This document shows positions 51,041-59,686 of a DNA stretch of 64,000 nucleotides, piece by piece. Source of the stretch: Methylocystis sp. (GTDB taxonomy: Bacteria; Pseudomonadota; Alphaproteobacteria; Rhizobiales; Beijerinckiaceae); the NCBI RefSeq assembly GCF_021731785.1, contig NZ_JAKFWS010000031.1, positions 62,001-126,000 of the forward strand. The letters are read 5' to 3'. A program made the position numbers and the translations under genes. Position 1 is the stretch's first letter. Each line of letters starts with the position of its first letter. The notes under the pieces were generated by a model, which was not told the DNA's origin, did no database searches, and saw only the letters and a list, made by a program, of their open reading frames with translations.

Positions 51041-51094
51041 GACGTCGTCCAATGGTTGCTGCCGCGGGGGAAACCGCCACAGGCAATCACGCCT

Positions 51095-51107
51095 TTGCGC
51101 GAATTCG
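51095..51107 (-). promoter_or_regulatory. Recurring motif CGAATTCGCGCAA before the relaxase operon
   Basis: Read on the minus strand, 55 bp before ATG 51040; core ATTCGCGCA. Confidence 0.35.
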
Positions 51108-51200
51108 TCTTAGAAAAATCGCGGAACGAAAAAATGAGATCCGGCGAAAGGCGCGGGGGCGCCCGCCATGGGATCGTGCGGCAAGCGCGGCGGCGGGCGC

Positions 51201-52745
51201 TCAGCGTCCCTTGCCGGAGCGGGGGGCGGACGCCGGCGCGCCAGCGGGACGCGCGCCGGGCGGGTGGGCAAGCGGCGGCGAGTTCGCGGAGCTGCGCGAG
51301 GGCGGTTTGCCTGAAAATATCCCCATGAGCGTCTGCTGGCGTTTCGACAAGGGATAGCGCGCGCGTTCTTGCGGCGGCGGGGCCGCCGGGAGATCCGGAG
51401 TTGGAGCCGTCGCCGGCCGCGGGGCTTCGGGGAGCGGCTTCGGAGCGGATGGCGCGTGCGACGCCTCGGGCTGGCGCGGCTTCGCCTTTTTCGGCTGAAC
51501 CCGCAAAGGCGCGGGCGCATCCTTCACCGCCACCGTCGCCCGCTCAGGTTGCCCGCCAGGGCCTCTGCGGTTTTCGCCGGGCGCCCGCGCAGCGGATCCG
51601 GGCGCGGCCGTCTTCTTCTCGGCGCGCGGCATGGTCGCCGGGCGCGTTTGTGGCGCGGAGACTGTCGGTGTGTCATGCGCGCGGTCCCGGCGCTCGATGG
51701 CCGCGAGCCGCTCACGGGCGTTCGCGATTTGCGCCGCGGTCAGGATCTCGTCCACGGGGTTGCCGTCGAGATCGACGGGCGCCCGTCCGGCGAGGACGGC
51801 ACGGCAATAATCGGGGCGCGTCCTGTAGCGGTCGAGAACGTAATTCAGCAGGCCGATGTCGACGTCCGGCAGCCGGGCGCGCAAATCAACGTCGACGCGA
51901 TGTTTCAGGGGCGCGACGGCGGGCGCGCCCGCGCGCTTGAAGCAGGCGGGAAAGGCGGCGGCAAGCCTGTCGAGCAGTTTGGCCGCGCTGGCGCGGCGTG
52001 CGGCGACTGATGCGGCGCGTGTGGAAAGAAACTCTTGCGCATGGGCGGTTTCCCGGGGCGTGAAGACGGTCTGGACCACCTGGCCGTCGAGGTCGACGCG
52101 CGGGCGACCGGCGATAACGCCGCTCTGATAGGCGGCGGAGCGCACATAGAGCCGCAGCGCGGCGTGCAGCAGGACGGGATCGATGTCGGGCTGGCGCGCG
52201 AGAATGTCGGCGTGGATGCCGATCTTGACAGGATGCGGCACAACACCCTTGCTCTTGAAACAGCCGGGGAAGTCGCCGGCGAGTTTGTCGAGCAGCGTCG
52301 CGATGTCGCGGAAGCCTTTCTTTTTGGCCTTCTGATTGAGATCGAAGCAAGCGAGCCGTCTTTCGGCTTCGGCTTTTTCTTCCGGGGTGATGACGGCCTG
52401 GACGATCTGACCGTCGAGGTCGATGCGCGGGCGGCCGGCGATGAGGGTGCGCCAATAGTCGGGTCCGGAGGCGTAAACGCGCAGGGCGGATGTCAGGAGG
52501 ACGGGATCGGTGTCGGGCCGGCGCGCCAGGACGTCGGCGTGGATGTCGAGCTTGATCGGCGAAATGTCCGGCGCCCGGTGCGGCTTGAAACAGGCGGGGA
52601 AGGCGGCGACGAGTTCGTCGAGGAGGGCGCGCACGGCGGCGTAGCCCGGCCGCTCGGCGCCCTCCGCCGCGCCGGCCGCTTGCGTTTGTTCGGCGGCGCC
52701 GCGGCCACAAGGAACGCTGGTTTGGTTGTTGTCGAAAGCCGTCAT
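51201..52745 (-). CDS. Protein with three tandem ProQ/FinO RNA-chaperone domains
   Basis: 514 aa from ATG 52745. Three similar modules of about 95 residues: 30-125 (LLDELVAAFPACFKPHRAPD, PIKLDIHADVLARRPDTDPV, IAGRPRIDLDG), 130-230 (LLDKLAGDFPGCFKSKG, PVKIGIHADILARQPDIDPV, IAGRPRVDLDG) and 235-335 (LLDRLAAAFPACFKRAG, LAGRAPVDLDG). Each has the FP.CF...PLK.GI..D and Y......AGR..VDLDG pattern of FinO/ProQ domains. A Pro/Ala/Lys-rich tail follows. FinO represses F-plasmid transfer through antisense RNA; ProQ binds many RNAs. One or two domains are usual; three is not. Confidence 0.85.
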   Translation of the reverse strand: MTAFDNNQTSVPCGRGAAEQTQAAGAAEGAERPGYAAVRALLDELVAAFPACFKPHRAPDISPIKLDIHADVLARRPDTDPVLLTSALRVYASGPDYWRTLIAGRPRIDLDGQIVQAVITPEEKAEAERRLACFDLNQKAKKKGFRDIATLLDKLAGDFPGCFKSKGVVPHPVKIGIHADILARQPDIDPVLLHAALRLYVRSAAYQSGVIAGRPRVDLDGQVVQTVFTPRETAHAQEFLSTRAASVAARRASAAKLLDRLAAAFPACFKRAGAPAVAPLKHRVDVDLRARLPDVDIGLLNYVLDRYRTRPDYCRAVLAGRAPVDLDGNPVDEILTAAQIANARERLAAIERRDRAHDTPTVSAPQTRPATMPRAEKKTAAPGSAARAPGENRRGPGGQPERATVAVKDAPAPLRVQPKKAKPRQPEASHAPSAPKPLPEAPRPATAPTPDLPAAPPPQERARYPLSKRQQTLMGIFSGKPPSRSSANSPPLAHPPGARPAGAPASAPRSGKGR

Positions 52746-53048
52746 GGGATCTCGTCTCGAAAAGCAGGGTCGCCGGACCGCAATCGGGTCCAATGCAAAA
52801 GGGGCTGATTGTCGAACGCGAACGCAACCGACGCAGAACCTGAAAGACGCTCGCGGCGCGATCGCCGCTTGCGCCAGGAACTCCAGGGCCCGGCGTCAAT
52901 CTGAGGCGGCAGCGATCGAGACCGGGCCCTGGAGGACCGCTCCATCGGCTTAGGGTGGGGCGGAGCGGCCGCACCCATTGTGACAAGCAGCGGCGCGAAT
53001 GGGAATCGCCGTGAAGAGTTTTCCGTCATGCCGTCGCGCCGCCGCCGT
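52746..53048. other. Intergenic region
   Basis: No gene seen. At 52811-52825 the minus strand reads GCGTTCGCGTTCGAC, a divergent copy of the recurring motif 66 bp before the triple-FinO gene; a GGCGCGAATGGG copy lies at 52992. Nothing else recognised. Confidence 0.4.
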
Positions 53049-53889
53049 TCACAACACCACGACGCGGGCGCCCTTGGCGACGCGCCGGTAAAGATCGATG
53101 ACGTCGGCGTTGAGCATGCGGATGCAGCCCGACGACACGGCGCGGCCGATCGTCTCCGGTTCGTTGGTTCCATGGATGCGAAACAGCGTGTCCCTGGCGC
53201 CGGTGAAGAGGTAGAGAGCGCGCGCGCCGAGCGGATTGTTGAGGCCGCCGTCCATGTGCTGGGGCAGATCGGGGCGGCGTCCCAGCATCTCGCGCGGCGG
53301 CGTCCAGCCCGGCCAGAACGCCTTGCGGCCGATCCGCGCCTGCCCCTTCCAGGAGAACCCCTGTCGCCCAACGCCGACGCCATATTCGATGGCGCGTCCG
53401 TCGGAAAGCGACAGATAGAGCTTGCGCGCATGCGTATCGATGGTGATCGACCCCGCGGGCTGGCCGGTCGGGTCGGACACGACGCGCGCCGTCGATAGGC
53501 TGAAATCGACCTCGCCGTCGTAATCGACCGGCGTCGAGTAAGCGGGATCGGCATCGGCGGGGAGCGCCGCCACGCGCGCCCCGTCGTTCGGCCGCGCCGC
53601 CGGCGTGGCGCCATGGTCGAACCCCGGTTCTCGCGCCCGGCGACCTCGCGGAGAAGGGGGCGGCTCGTAACCGCCGTCTTGCTCGGGGTCGTTGGACCAG
53701 GGGTCGTTGTTAAGGCCCTGCGACTGGTCGAGCGGACGCGCGGGTGAAGCCGGATTGGCCGGGTAGATCGGGTAGGCGATTTGCCGGGTCGCGATACCCA
53801 TACTCGTAATATTGCGCGACGGCGGGGGAGGCGGCGAGGAGCGCCCCAGCGGCGAGAAGGGCGGCGAGTGGGGGGCGAGCGGTAAACAC
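53049..53889 (-). pseudogene. L,D-transpeptidase (YkuD), frame broken after signal peptide
   Basis: The catalytic domain is intact: SITIDTHARKLYLSLSDGRA, then RIHGTNEPETIGRAVSSGCI with RMLNADVIDLY (the HGTN...SSGCIR active site, Cys within SGC). The expected export signal FTARPPLAALLAAGALLAAS is in another frame, beginning at GTG 53889 with AAGGAG nine bases upstream, and continues as YYEYGYRDPANR. The switch falls at about 53770-53810, where the two frames read NRLPDLPG and YPIYPANPASPARP. One base inserted or lost separates them, so the protein is either inactivated or the sequence has an error. It would otherwise cross-link peptidoglycan in the periplasm. Confidence 0.8.
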
Positions 53890-53945
53890 GATCGGGCGCT
53901 CCTTATATTTTGCGAAAGCGAGCTTTTCGGCAACGCGTGGCGATC

Positions 53946-54278
53946 TTAAGGAGGGGAGCCCGGCCTGACCGCTCGCGACGCCGTCGCCAATCTTAGATGG
54001 GGAGCCGGCTTGAACACGACGACCCGGCGCGGCGTGACGAGGGCGGCGACGCCGGTTCTCGGATTGCGGCCGGGGCGGGCGTTCTTGCAGCGGACACGAA
54101 AGACGCCGAATTTGCGCAGCCGCACGTCCTCTCCGCGCGCCAGCGCGCAGAGGATTTCCTCGAGGACGCAATCGACCAGGGCGCTGGCGTCCTTGCGGGA
54201 AAGGCCGGGGAGGCGGGCGTAAATGGCGTGCGCGAGGTCGTCGCGCGTCAATGTGCGTTTGGAAACGGTCGCGTCCAA
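53946..54278 (-). CDS. HU/IHF-family DNA-binding protein
   Basis: 110 aa, apparently from TTG 54278, as no ATG or GTG precedes the conserved part. LTRDDLAHAIYARLPGLSRK, ALVDCVLEEILCALARGEDV and RLRKFGVFRVRCKNARPGRN, then PRTG, match IHF-alpha/HU, including the intercalating Pro in the RPGRNPRTG arm. The C-terminus has about 12 extra residues. Could act at oriT or as a nucleoid protein of the plasmid. Confidence 0.88.
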   Translation of the reverse strand: MDATVSKRTLTRDDLAHAIYARLPGLSRKDASALVDCVLEEILCALARGEDVRLRKFGVFRVRCKNARPGRNPRTGVAALVTPRRVVVFKPAPHLRLATASRAVRPGSPP

Positions 54279-54366
54279 AATCCGATGCGGCTCTTCGCCG
54301 CCTCCTCAAAAAGCCGCCGCGGCGGCGGCCGCGACGAGAAATCAACCTTAACGCGCCGTCGCGCGC

Positions 54367-55227
54367 TCAACTATGGAAGCGGCTACGGCCGCGCGCGCCC
54401 AAGGCTTCGGCCACCGCCTCCCAAGTGTGATGATGGGCGGCGAGGGCGGCGGCGTGGCGCGCGGCCGGCGGCAAATGCGAAAAGAGGCGGCGCATGGCGG
54501 CCGCCCCTCCCAAGACATAGCCGGCGACGATCCGTTGTCTGGCGTCGGGCTCGCCAGGCCGGTGGAAGGGAAAGGTCTCGATCAGCTCCAACGCCAGCGG
54601 GTGCGAAACGATGCGAACGGGGCCGTCCGCCGTCGTGATCGTGGCGGGAGCGGAATGGCCGAACGCCGCCGCCGTCTCGATGGCGCGATGAAAGGCGGCG
54701 GATTCGTTGACCGAGAGCGCGAAAACCCTGGCGAGATCGTCGCCGCTCGTCCATGGCAGGCCTTTGCCGTCGGGGCTTGCGAAGTAGCGCAGCGGCGTTC
54801 CGAAGATGGATTCGGCGTGTAGCGGCTCCGCGCGCCGCCGCCCGATGTCGGCGGCCCTTGCGCGCCCCTTAAGCGTGGCCTCCGCGGCGCTGAAGGCGAT
54901 GATATATTCGAATTCCCGCGCCTCGTCGCCGTCGAGGTCCGCAGCCAGTAAGGCGAAGGCGTCGCGATCCAGTTCGAAAAACCGATCGGCGCCGGCCCGT
55001 TTCTCCGTGAACCCCATGGCGCAATTTTGCGCCATGGGGCTCTTGATGCGCGACAGCCGGTCCTTCAGGCGATCGATGGCCGAAAGCACATCTTTGTGAT
55101 CCTTGCCGAAGCTTTGTGCCATGATGCGGCTATCGGCGACGGCTTTGCCTTCGGCGACAGAGACGATGTCCCCCGGCGGCGGAGTTTGGGTCTCGCCCCT
55201 GTTTGCGCGCTTCTGATCGGGGGCCAT
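54367..55227 (-). CDS. Rha-family phage-type regulatory protein
   Basis: 286 aa from ATG 55227. VAEGKAVADSRIMAQSFGKD followed by HKDVLSAIDRLKDRLSRI is the Rha N-terminus (VxDSRxxAxxFGKxHKxVLxxI). The C-terminal half differs from phage Rha and contains GTPLRYFASPDGKGLPWTSG, a Rha/antirepressor-like segment. Known Rha proteins interfere with phage growth without IHF; interestingly an IHF-like gene is the next neighbour. Confidence 0.75.
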   Translation of the reverse strand: MAPDQKRANRGETQTPPPGDIVSVAEGKAVADSRIMAQSFGKDHKDVLSAIDRLKDRLSRIKSPMAQNCAMGFTEKRAGADRFFELDRDAFALLAADLDGDEAREFEYIIAFSAAEATLKGRARAADIGRRRAEPLHAESIFGTPLRYFASPDGKGLPWTSGDDLARVFALSVNESAAFHRAIETAAAFGHSAPATITTADGPVRIVSHPLALELIETFPFHRPGEPDARQRIVAGYVLGGAAAMRRLFSHLPPAARHAAALAAHHHTWEAVAEALGARGRSRFHS

Positions 55228-55248
55228 TGTTTTTATTCCTTCCTGAAA

Positions 55249-56373
55249 TCATCTGGACTGGCCGTTTCCGGTCGGCTGCCGCGAGGTTCGGGGCATCGGC
55301 CGGGGGTCGTCGAATCTGGGGGAGTCGCCGAGCCGGGTGTAGACCTTGATGAAGTGGTTGGCGTGTTGCGCCGCGTTCGCTATTGCGCCGTCGAGCGCGA
55401 GCAAGGGCTGGCTGCCTCGAAGGTCGCCGCCGAATTCGAGGATCTGCTGGCATCGACGCCAAAACGCTTCCACCGTCTTGAGCGAGTGGGAAATCGCCAG
55501 ACAATTCATTTGATCAGCTTCGTAAAGGACGTGACTGCAATCCGACCTGTAGAGATGATGTGAGCCATTCGGCAAGATCGTCAGAATAAACCTGCCCACA
55601 TTGCACTTGGGGATTTGCACCCAGTCTTCGGCGTTTTTGTGCCCCTCCTCGCTTCCGATTTGGTTTGGCGCGAGCGTCTGGCGCGCGAAGGCGAGGAAAA
55701 TCAGAGCGGCTTCGGCGATGGCGCGTTTTTCCAGACGTTCCTCGCCCGCCTCGACGACAAGCGTGGTCATCTGCGAGTCGGGAATGCGGCCGGCGGCCGT
55801 GGCCTCCGGAACGCCCAGGGCGTCACAGCATTCGGTGAGGAAAAGCGGGTATCTGCGGCTTGACGTGTAGGGGATGTTTTTGCCGAACAAGGCCTTGAGC
55901 AGGTGGTCAAAATTGAGACTTCCCACGGCGAAGATTTCTAAGAGGCGGTCGCGGGCGTCGCGCGCAGACTCCGGGTCCGCTGTCTCGTTCGGCTCGGCTT
56001 GCCCCTGGCCGACCTCGTAGCGGCCGGTTTTGTAGATTGATGGCACGACGTCGTGAAAGAGCCAGCGCTGGAAGGCGCGCGCCTCAGGCTTGTTGCTACG
56101 GGTGATCAACCTGACGAGGCCTGAGAGGTTCACGACGGCCAGTTCCTGGGGCCCGCCAAGGGTATCCACTTTTCGGACCCCCTTTTCGTCGTCGTCGAGA
56201 CGCGTGAGAACCTGATTGGGATTTTTGAGATCGAGCGCCGCGCAAGCGTCGTTTGCGACGGTCCAGATCTCGTCGTCTATCTTAAAGGCGCGCACGGGGT
56301 GATCGCGAAACTTGAACTCGACCGGCAGAGAGGCCTTGTTTTCGCCGTTGGCGTTGATTTGATCTTCTGACAT
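55249..56373 (-). CDS. BRO-N domain antirepressor-like protein
   Basis: 374 aa from ATG 56373 (AGGA ten bases upstream; GTG 56379 also possible). N-terminal BRO/Bro-N domain: FKFRDHPVRAFKIDDEIWTV, ANDACAALDLKNPNQVLTRL, then NLSGLVRLITRSNKPEARAF and QRWLFHDVVPSIYKTGRY. The C-terminal 230 residues are unrelated to known antirepressor C-domains and carry HHLYRSDCSHVLYEADQMNC. Ends 21 bp before rha, so the two form a regulatory pair of phage type. Confidence 0.82.
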   Translation of the reverse strand: MSEDQINANGENKASLPVEFKFRDHPVRAFKIDDEIWTVANDACAALDLKNPNQVLTRLDDDEKGVRKVDTLGGPQELAVVNLSGLVRLITRSNKPEARAFQRWLFHDVVPSIYKTGRYEVGQGQAEPNETADPESARDARDRLLEIFAVGSLNFDHLLKALFGKNIPYTSSRRYPLFLTECCDALGVPEATAAGRIPDSQMTTLVVEAGEERLEKRAIAEAALIFLAFARQTLAPNQIGSEEGHKNAEDWVQIPKCNVGRFILTILPNGSHHLYRSDCSHVLYEADQMNCLAISHSLKTVEAFWRRCQQILEFGGDLRGSQPLLALDGAIANAAQHANHFIKVYTRLGDSPRFDDPRPMPRTSRQPTGNGQSR

Positions 56374-56690
56374 TTTCACGCATTCCTATTGATATCGTTG
56401 CCTTTTCCCGCATATCGCGCGTTGGCGCGAGCGGGCGTTTTTGGCCGTGTCGCGAGACCCTTCCCGGATCGAAAAAAATCTCTCGCCGGCTATTGACGAG
56501 GCTAGGCGAGGGACGCGCGAACGCGAAAGGGCGGCGTGCTGGGGCGTGGAGGGGCGTCCCGCGACGCGCGTTATGCGCGTGTGTCTTCTAAATTACGCGT
56601 TCTGAGAGCGCCTTGGGGATTTCGCGCGCGAAGGCGAAGCCTGAGCTTCTGGCACCAACGGTGCAATGGTGCATTCCCGTCTATTTTTGG

Positions 56691-56719
56691 TCTCCCGCTC
56701 ATCTCCCGTTGATCTCCCG
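56691..56719. repeat. Three iteron-like TCTCCCG repeats with 11-bp period
   Basis: TCTCCCG at 56691, 56702 and 56713, so all on the same face of the helix. R388 StbA binds 9-bp repeats with an 11-bp period next to oriT; the spacing here is the same. Confidence 0.6.
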
Positions 56720-56812
56720 GAGGTGGGGCGGAGCCGGGACGGTGCTGGAACGCTTTGAGCGTGAGCCAAGCCGTGTAGAGACACGGACAAGCAAACCATA
56801 TGCCAACCTTGT

Positions 56813-56834
56813 CGCGCTGGCAATTGGCAGCGCG
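56813..56834. repeat. 22-bp imperfect palindrome
   Basis: Arms CGCGCTG and CAGCGCG around G-CAATTG-G; only the two positions next to the central CAATTG fail to pair. Confidence 0.6.
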
Positions 56835-56841
56835 ATTGCGA

Positions 56842-56891
56842 ATTCGCGCGTTCGCGCGTTCGCGGGTTTGATTCGCGCGTTCGCGCGTTCG
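56842..56891. repeat. Two direct repeats containing the TTCGCGCG motif
   Basis: ATTCGCGCGTTCGCGCGTTC followed by G at 56842-56862 and again at 56871-56891, 29 bp apart, about 110-160 bp before the TraK/StbA-like gene. Confidence 0.7.
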
Positions 56892-57002
56892 AGGCGCAGG
56901 CTCGAGTGGAATGCAAGCGGCGAAAAATGACGAGCAGCCGATGAGAAAGAGCGGTCGCTCGGCGCGAGGTTCAGGACGGCCGAAACAGGGGATGTCAGTC
57001 GA

Positions 57003-57647
57003 ATGGCCGAGAAGAAGGAGAAGTGGTTGGCGGTTTTGGACGGGATGGCGCGGCCGGGGAATCGGTCTTCGCTGTTTTGGTGGATGTTCGAACATCACGA
57101 CGAGATCGTCGAGGCGACGGCTGGCCAGCGGATGCAGTGGAAGAGGCTGTGCGTGGAATTCGTCGCGATGGGCCTGACCGATACGTCGGGCAGGGGAGTG
57201 ACGGAGGCGAATGCGCGCAAGACGTGGTGGCAGGCGCGCCGCGAAAAAGCCCGCCGGGCAGCGGCGCGCGCGGCGGATGAGGCCAAGCGGGACGCGGCGG
57301 CGGAAGCGAGGAGGAACTATCCGTCGCGCATGCCGCGTGACGTTCGACCGCTGGCGGGCGAACCGGCGCGTCATTCGAACGGGGCGGTGGTCGTCTCGGC
57401 GACGGCACGGGCGTCTCCCTCGGCGTTGCCGATCGCGGCGGCAAAACCCTGGGAGGACCCGAAGCTACCGCCCGAGCGGGCTCGGCACATGCAGGAGCAG
57501 CTGGAGAGGTTGGACCGGGAGCACGAGTGGAATGCTCGGCACGTGAAGCCGCTCAGCAAGGAGAGATACAAAGAGCTCGAACAAGAATTCGGGGTCGAAA
57601 GAGTGCAACAGCGTTTACTACTAAATCGAGCAAGAGAAGAGGGATAG
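57003..57647 (+). CDS. TraK/StbA-like DNA-binding protein candidate
   Basis: 214 aa from ATG 57003. The N-terminal 80 residues form a helical domain ending in GRGVTEANARKTWWQARREK, an HTH-like pattern seen in small plasmid mobilisation proteins; a basic Ala/Arg helix follows, then a disordered Pro/Ala part and a C-terminal helix (KERYKELEQEFGVERVQQRL). It is the first gene of an operon with a P-loop ATPase and a bitopic membrane protein, the traK-traL-traM (IncP) or stbABC (IncW) gene order. I infer that it binds the upstream repeats. Confidence 0.55.
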   Translation: MAEKKEKWLAVLDGMARPGNRSSLFWWMFEHHDEIVEATAGQRMQWKRLCVEFVAMGLTDTSGRGVTEANARKTWWQARREKARRAAARAADEAKRDAAAEARRNYPSRMPRDVRPLAGEPARHSNGAVVVSATARASPSALPIAAAKPWEDPKLPPERARHMQEQLERLDREHEWNARHVKPLSKERYKELEQEFGVERVQQRLLLNRAREEG

Positions 57648-57651
57648 ACCA

Positions 57652-58512
57652 ATGTCAACAATTGGAAATTCAACGAATGACCGCCGTCCCGTTCTACTGA
57701 TCGCGGTTGGCCGGCAGAGGTGCGGGAAGACCGTCTTTCTGAATACGACTGTGCAATTTGTGCGCGCGCATGGCGGCAATATGGTGATGTGGAATGCGGA
57801 TACAATGAACCGCACGCACAGTCTTTCTTTGTTTCACAGCGATGTTCTCGAGCCGGGGTCCGCCGATCCGGAGGACGTGAAGGCTTGGCTCGAGGAGCGG
57901 TTCATCGACATGGTGGAGAAACAGTATGACGCCCTGCTCGACGTCGGAGGCGGAGATACGCCGCTGGCGCGCCTCGTAGACGAGGTGCCGATCGTTTCGG
58001 AGCTGGAAGAGCGAGGCGTGCGCGTGGTGCTTGTGCATCTGATCGGCCCGGAAAGGGCGGATTTGGATTATCTCGAGCGTTTTTTGACGGAAAGCCGGCT
58101 CGCGCCGGAGGCGACAATTCTTGTGCTGAACAAAGGTTTGGTGTTGTCGGGACGATCGGACGGTGTGGCGTTCGCGGAGGTGCGGCGACACCCGGCGTTC
58201 CTGGAGGCGGTGGGCGGAGGCGCGGTGGTGGCGACGCTGCCGAGGCTTCCGTGCATGTCGCAAGTGACGGATCGCGGGCTGACCTTCGTGGAAGCGATGA
58301 CCGGGATCGTGAAACCGGGACAAGCGCCGATGTCGTTTTTTGATCAGTCGCGGGTCAAGAACTGGTGGAGCCGCGAACTGCCAGGATTTTTCCTCGAAAG
58401 AATTCCGTCTCTCTGGTTGCCGGATATGCCGGCGCTTCGGGCCGAAGTGGGCGAAGCAAAAGAAGCCAGGAGCCGTCCAAGGAAAGCGGAAGCTCAGAGT
58501 GCGGAAGGATGA
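57652..58512 (+). CDS. TraL/StbB-like P-loop ATPase
   Basis: 286 aa from ATG 57652, four bases after the preceding stop. Walker A-like LIAVGRQRCGKTVFLN (GxxxxGKT, residues about 18-28) and a Walker B-like strand DALLDVGGGDTPLARL (about 94-108), as in MinD/ParA-related TraL and StbB proteins: the deviant Lys of true ParA (KGG) is absent. StbB with StbA controls plasmid stability and transfer by positioning. The C-terminus is Lys/Arg-rich. Confidence 0.68.
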   Translation: MSTIGNSTNDRRPVLLIAVGRQRCGKTVFLNTTVQFVRAHGGNMVMWNADTMNRTHSLSLFHSDVLEPGSADPEDVKAWLEERFIDMVEKQYDALLDVGGGDTPLARLVDEVPIVSELEERGVRVVLVHLIGPERADLDYLERFLTESRLAPEATILVLNKGLVLSGRSDGVAFAEVRRHPAFLEAVGGGAVVATLPRLPCMSQVTDRGLTFVEAMTGIVKPGQAPMSFFDQSRVKNWWSRELPGFFLERIPSLWLPDMPALRAEVGEAKEARSRPRKAEAQSAEG

Positions 58513-58528
58513 ACAGGAGGAATGGCGA

Positions 58529-59212
58529 ATGAGTTCGGATAGACAAGCGGTCGCGACGCAGTCGCAAAAAGTCGCAGCGGAAATATCCGCCAGCATAAAG
58601 GAGTGTGAGAAGGCGACGTTGGATTGGGGAGTACAGCCAGATCATCTGGAAGGGCGTTTTGTCGCTTCCTTGTTGACAGCCATCAGAGCTCTCGCGCGCT
58701 TGGTTGCGGCGGCGACATCGGACGTGAGGGACATTGTTCGGGGCGCCAAGGAAGCGGCGGACACCGAGATCGTGAAGCTTCGCGAGGCGAACAAGTTGGC
58801 GGCGTTGACGGTCAGGCAGGCGGAAGTCGTGCAGGAGAGGATTGTCACGAATGTTTGCAAGGACTTGAGCAGGAATCTGCTCTCGGAGTCGCAGCAATGG
58901 CTTGTTCTGACGGAAAAGAACCTCCACCGCAACAGATCTCGGATATATGCAGTGAAGATGACGCTGGCGGCGCTGGCGTTGCTGGGGGCGAGCTTTGCGT
59001 TTGGATACCAGCTTCGGGCCTGGGAGGATGAGCCGGCGGTGCAGTCGCTGGCGCGCTGCATCAAATCGCCGCTGCGAGTTGTTGTCGAGGGCGGGCAGCC
59101 GACGGGCGACTGGACGTGCAAGTTGGACACGTTGGTGCCGCGCACCTGGCGCGAGCTGCCGGCGGACATGCAGCGTCGTTGGCTGTGGCTGTGGCGGTAT
59201 GTGACGGGGTGA
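58529..59212 (+). CDS. TraM-like bitopic membrane protein
   Basis: 227 aa from ATG 58529, eight bases after AGGAGG. A long cytoplasmic helical part (QSQKVAAEISASIKECEKAT, VRDIVRGAKEAADTEIVKLR, QAEVVQERIVTNVCKDLSRN), one membrane helix (about 145-167, KMTLAALALLGASFAFGYQL) and a periplasmic tail with two Cys and many Trp. Third gene of the TraK-TraL-TraM-like operon. Confidence 0.6.
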   Translation: MSSDRQAVATQSQKVAAEISASIKECEKATLDWGVQPDHLEGRFVASLLTAIRALARLVAAATSDVRDIVRGAKEAADTEIVKLREANKLAALTVRQAEVVQERIVTNVCKDLSRNLLSESQQWLVLTEKNLHRNRSRIYAVKMTLAALALLGASFAFGYQLRAWEDEPAVQSLARCIKSPLRVVVEGGQPTGDWTCKLDTLVPRTWRELPADMQRRWLWLWRYVTG

Positions 59213-59306
59213 GGCGCGGGCTTGTGGCGAACGGCGAAGATTGGGGGAGGCGCGCCTCCCCCAATCTGTTTACGTCAGGCGGCATGGAAGGCGTTCGGAG
59301 CGACCG

Positions 59307-59594
59307 TTACTTTACGAATTTCATGATGGCGAAGATGGCGCCGACGAGGGCGAGATTGAAGCCGAAGACCCAGCGCAGGATGTCATACTTCGCGTGAGAA
59401 ATTTCGAGTCTGAGCCGCGCCTCCGTCTCGCCAATGTCGCGTTTGAGTTCGGCGACATCGGTTTTGGTGGCGACGCTTTCGCTGAAGGCGGTTTCGAGGG
59501 CTTCGGCAGAGGCGCGCGCCTGGTCCGGGGTGAATCCACCGCGCGTGAGGCGGTCGATATAGGTGAGGGGGTTGAAGAGAACCTGAGCGCTCAT
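59307..59594 (-). CDS. Small coiled-coil membrane-anchored protein (DUF1640-like), copy 2
   Basis: 95 aa from ATG 59594. LFNPLTYIDRLTRGGFTPDQ, VATKTDVAELKRDIGETEAR and the C-terminal membrane helix WVFGFNLALVGAIFAIMKFV parallel the gene at 12160-12420. No SD is obvious, but the conserved N-terminus fixes the start. Confidence 0.65.
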   Translation of the reverse strand: MSAQVLFNPLTYIDRLTRGGFTPDQARASAEALETAFSESVATKTDVAELKRDIGETEARLRLEISHAKYDILRWVFGFNLALVGAIFAIMKFVK

Positions 59595-59686
59595 GGGAAT
59601 GTCTCTAGCATGTTTGGGCAGGCGGCGGGAGGCTATTCGCGGCAAGAAGAAGCAGGCGTGACGGCGACGCCTGCTCCGGCTTTCGT

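Larger units (their letters stand above)
56374..57002. other. Repeat-rich control region, oriT/centromere candidate
   Basis: No gene is supported on either strand. The region holds three 11-bp-spaced TCTCCCG repeats (56691-56719), a CCGTGT/ACACGG hairpin (56771-56786), a 22-bp imperfect palindrome (56813-56834, CGCGCTG-G-CAATTG-G-CAGCGCG) and two copies of ATTCGCGCGTTCGCGCGTTC (56842, 56871). On the minus strand 56512-56528 contains CGTTCGCGCG 140 bp before the BRO gene. It lies directly before the TraK/StbA-like operon, where conjugative plasmids often have oriT or the StbA binding sites. Confidence 0.5.

Noticed and set aside
56571-57374. 267-codon minus-strand frame over the repeat-rich gap
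   Set aside because: Composition driven by CGCG repeats and by antisense of the TraK/StbA-like gene; no ribosome site.
57652-58512. Plasmid-partition ParA
   Set aside because: The P-loop lacks the KGG deviant Walker A and no ParB follows; the TraL/StbB reading fits the neighbours better.
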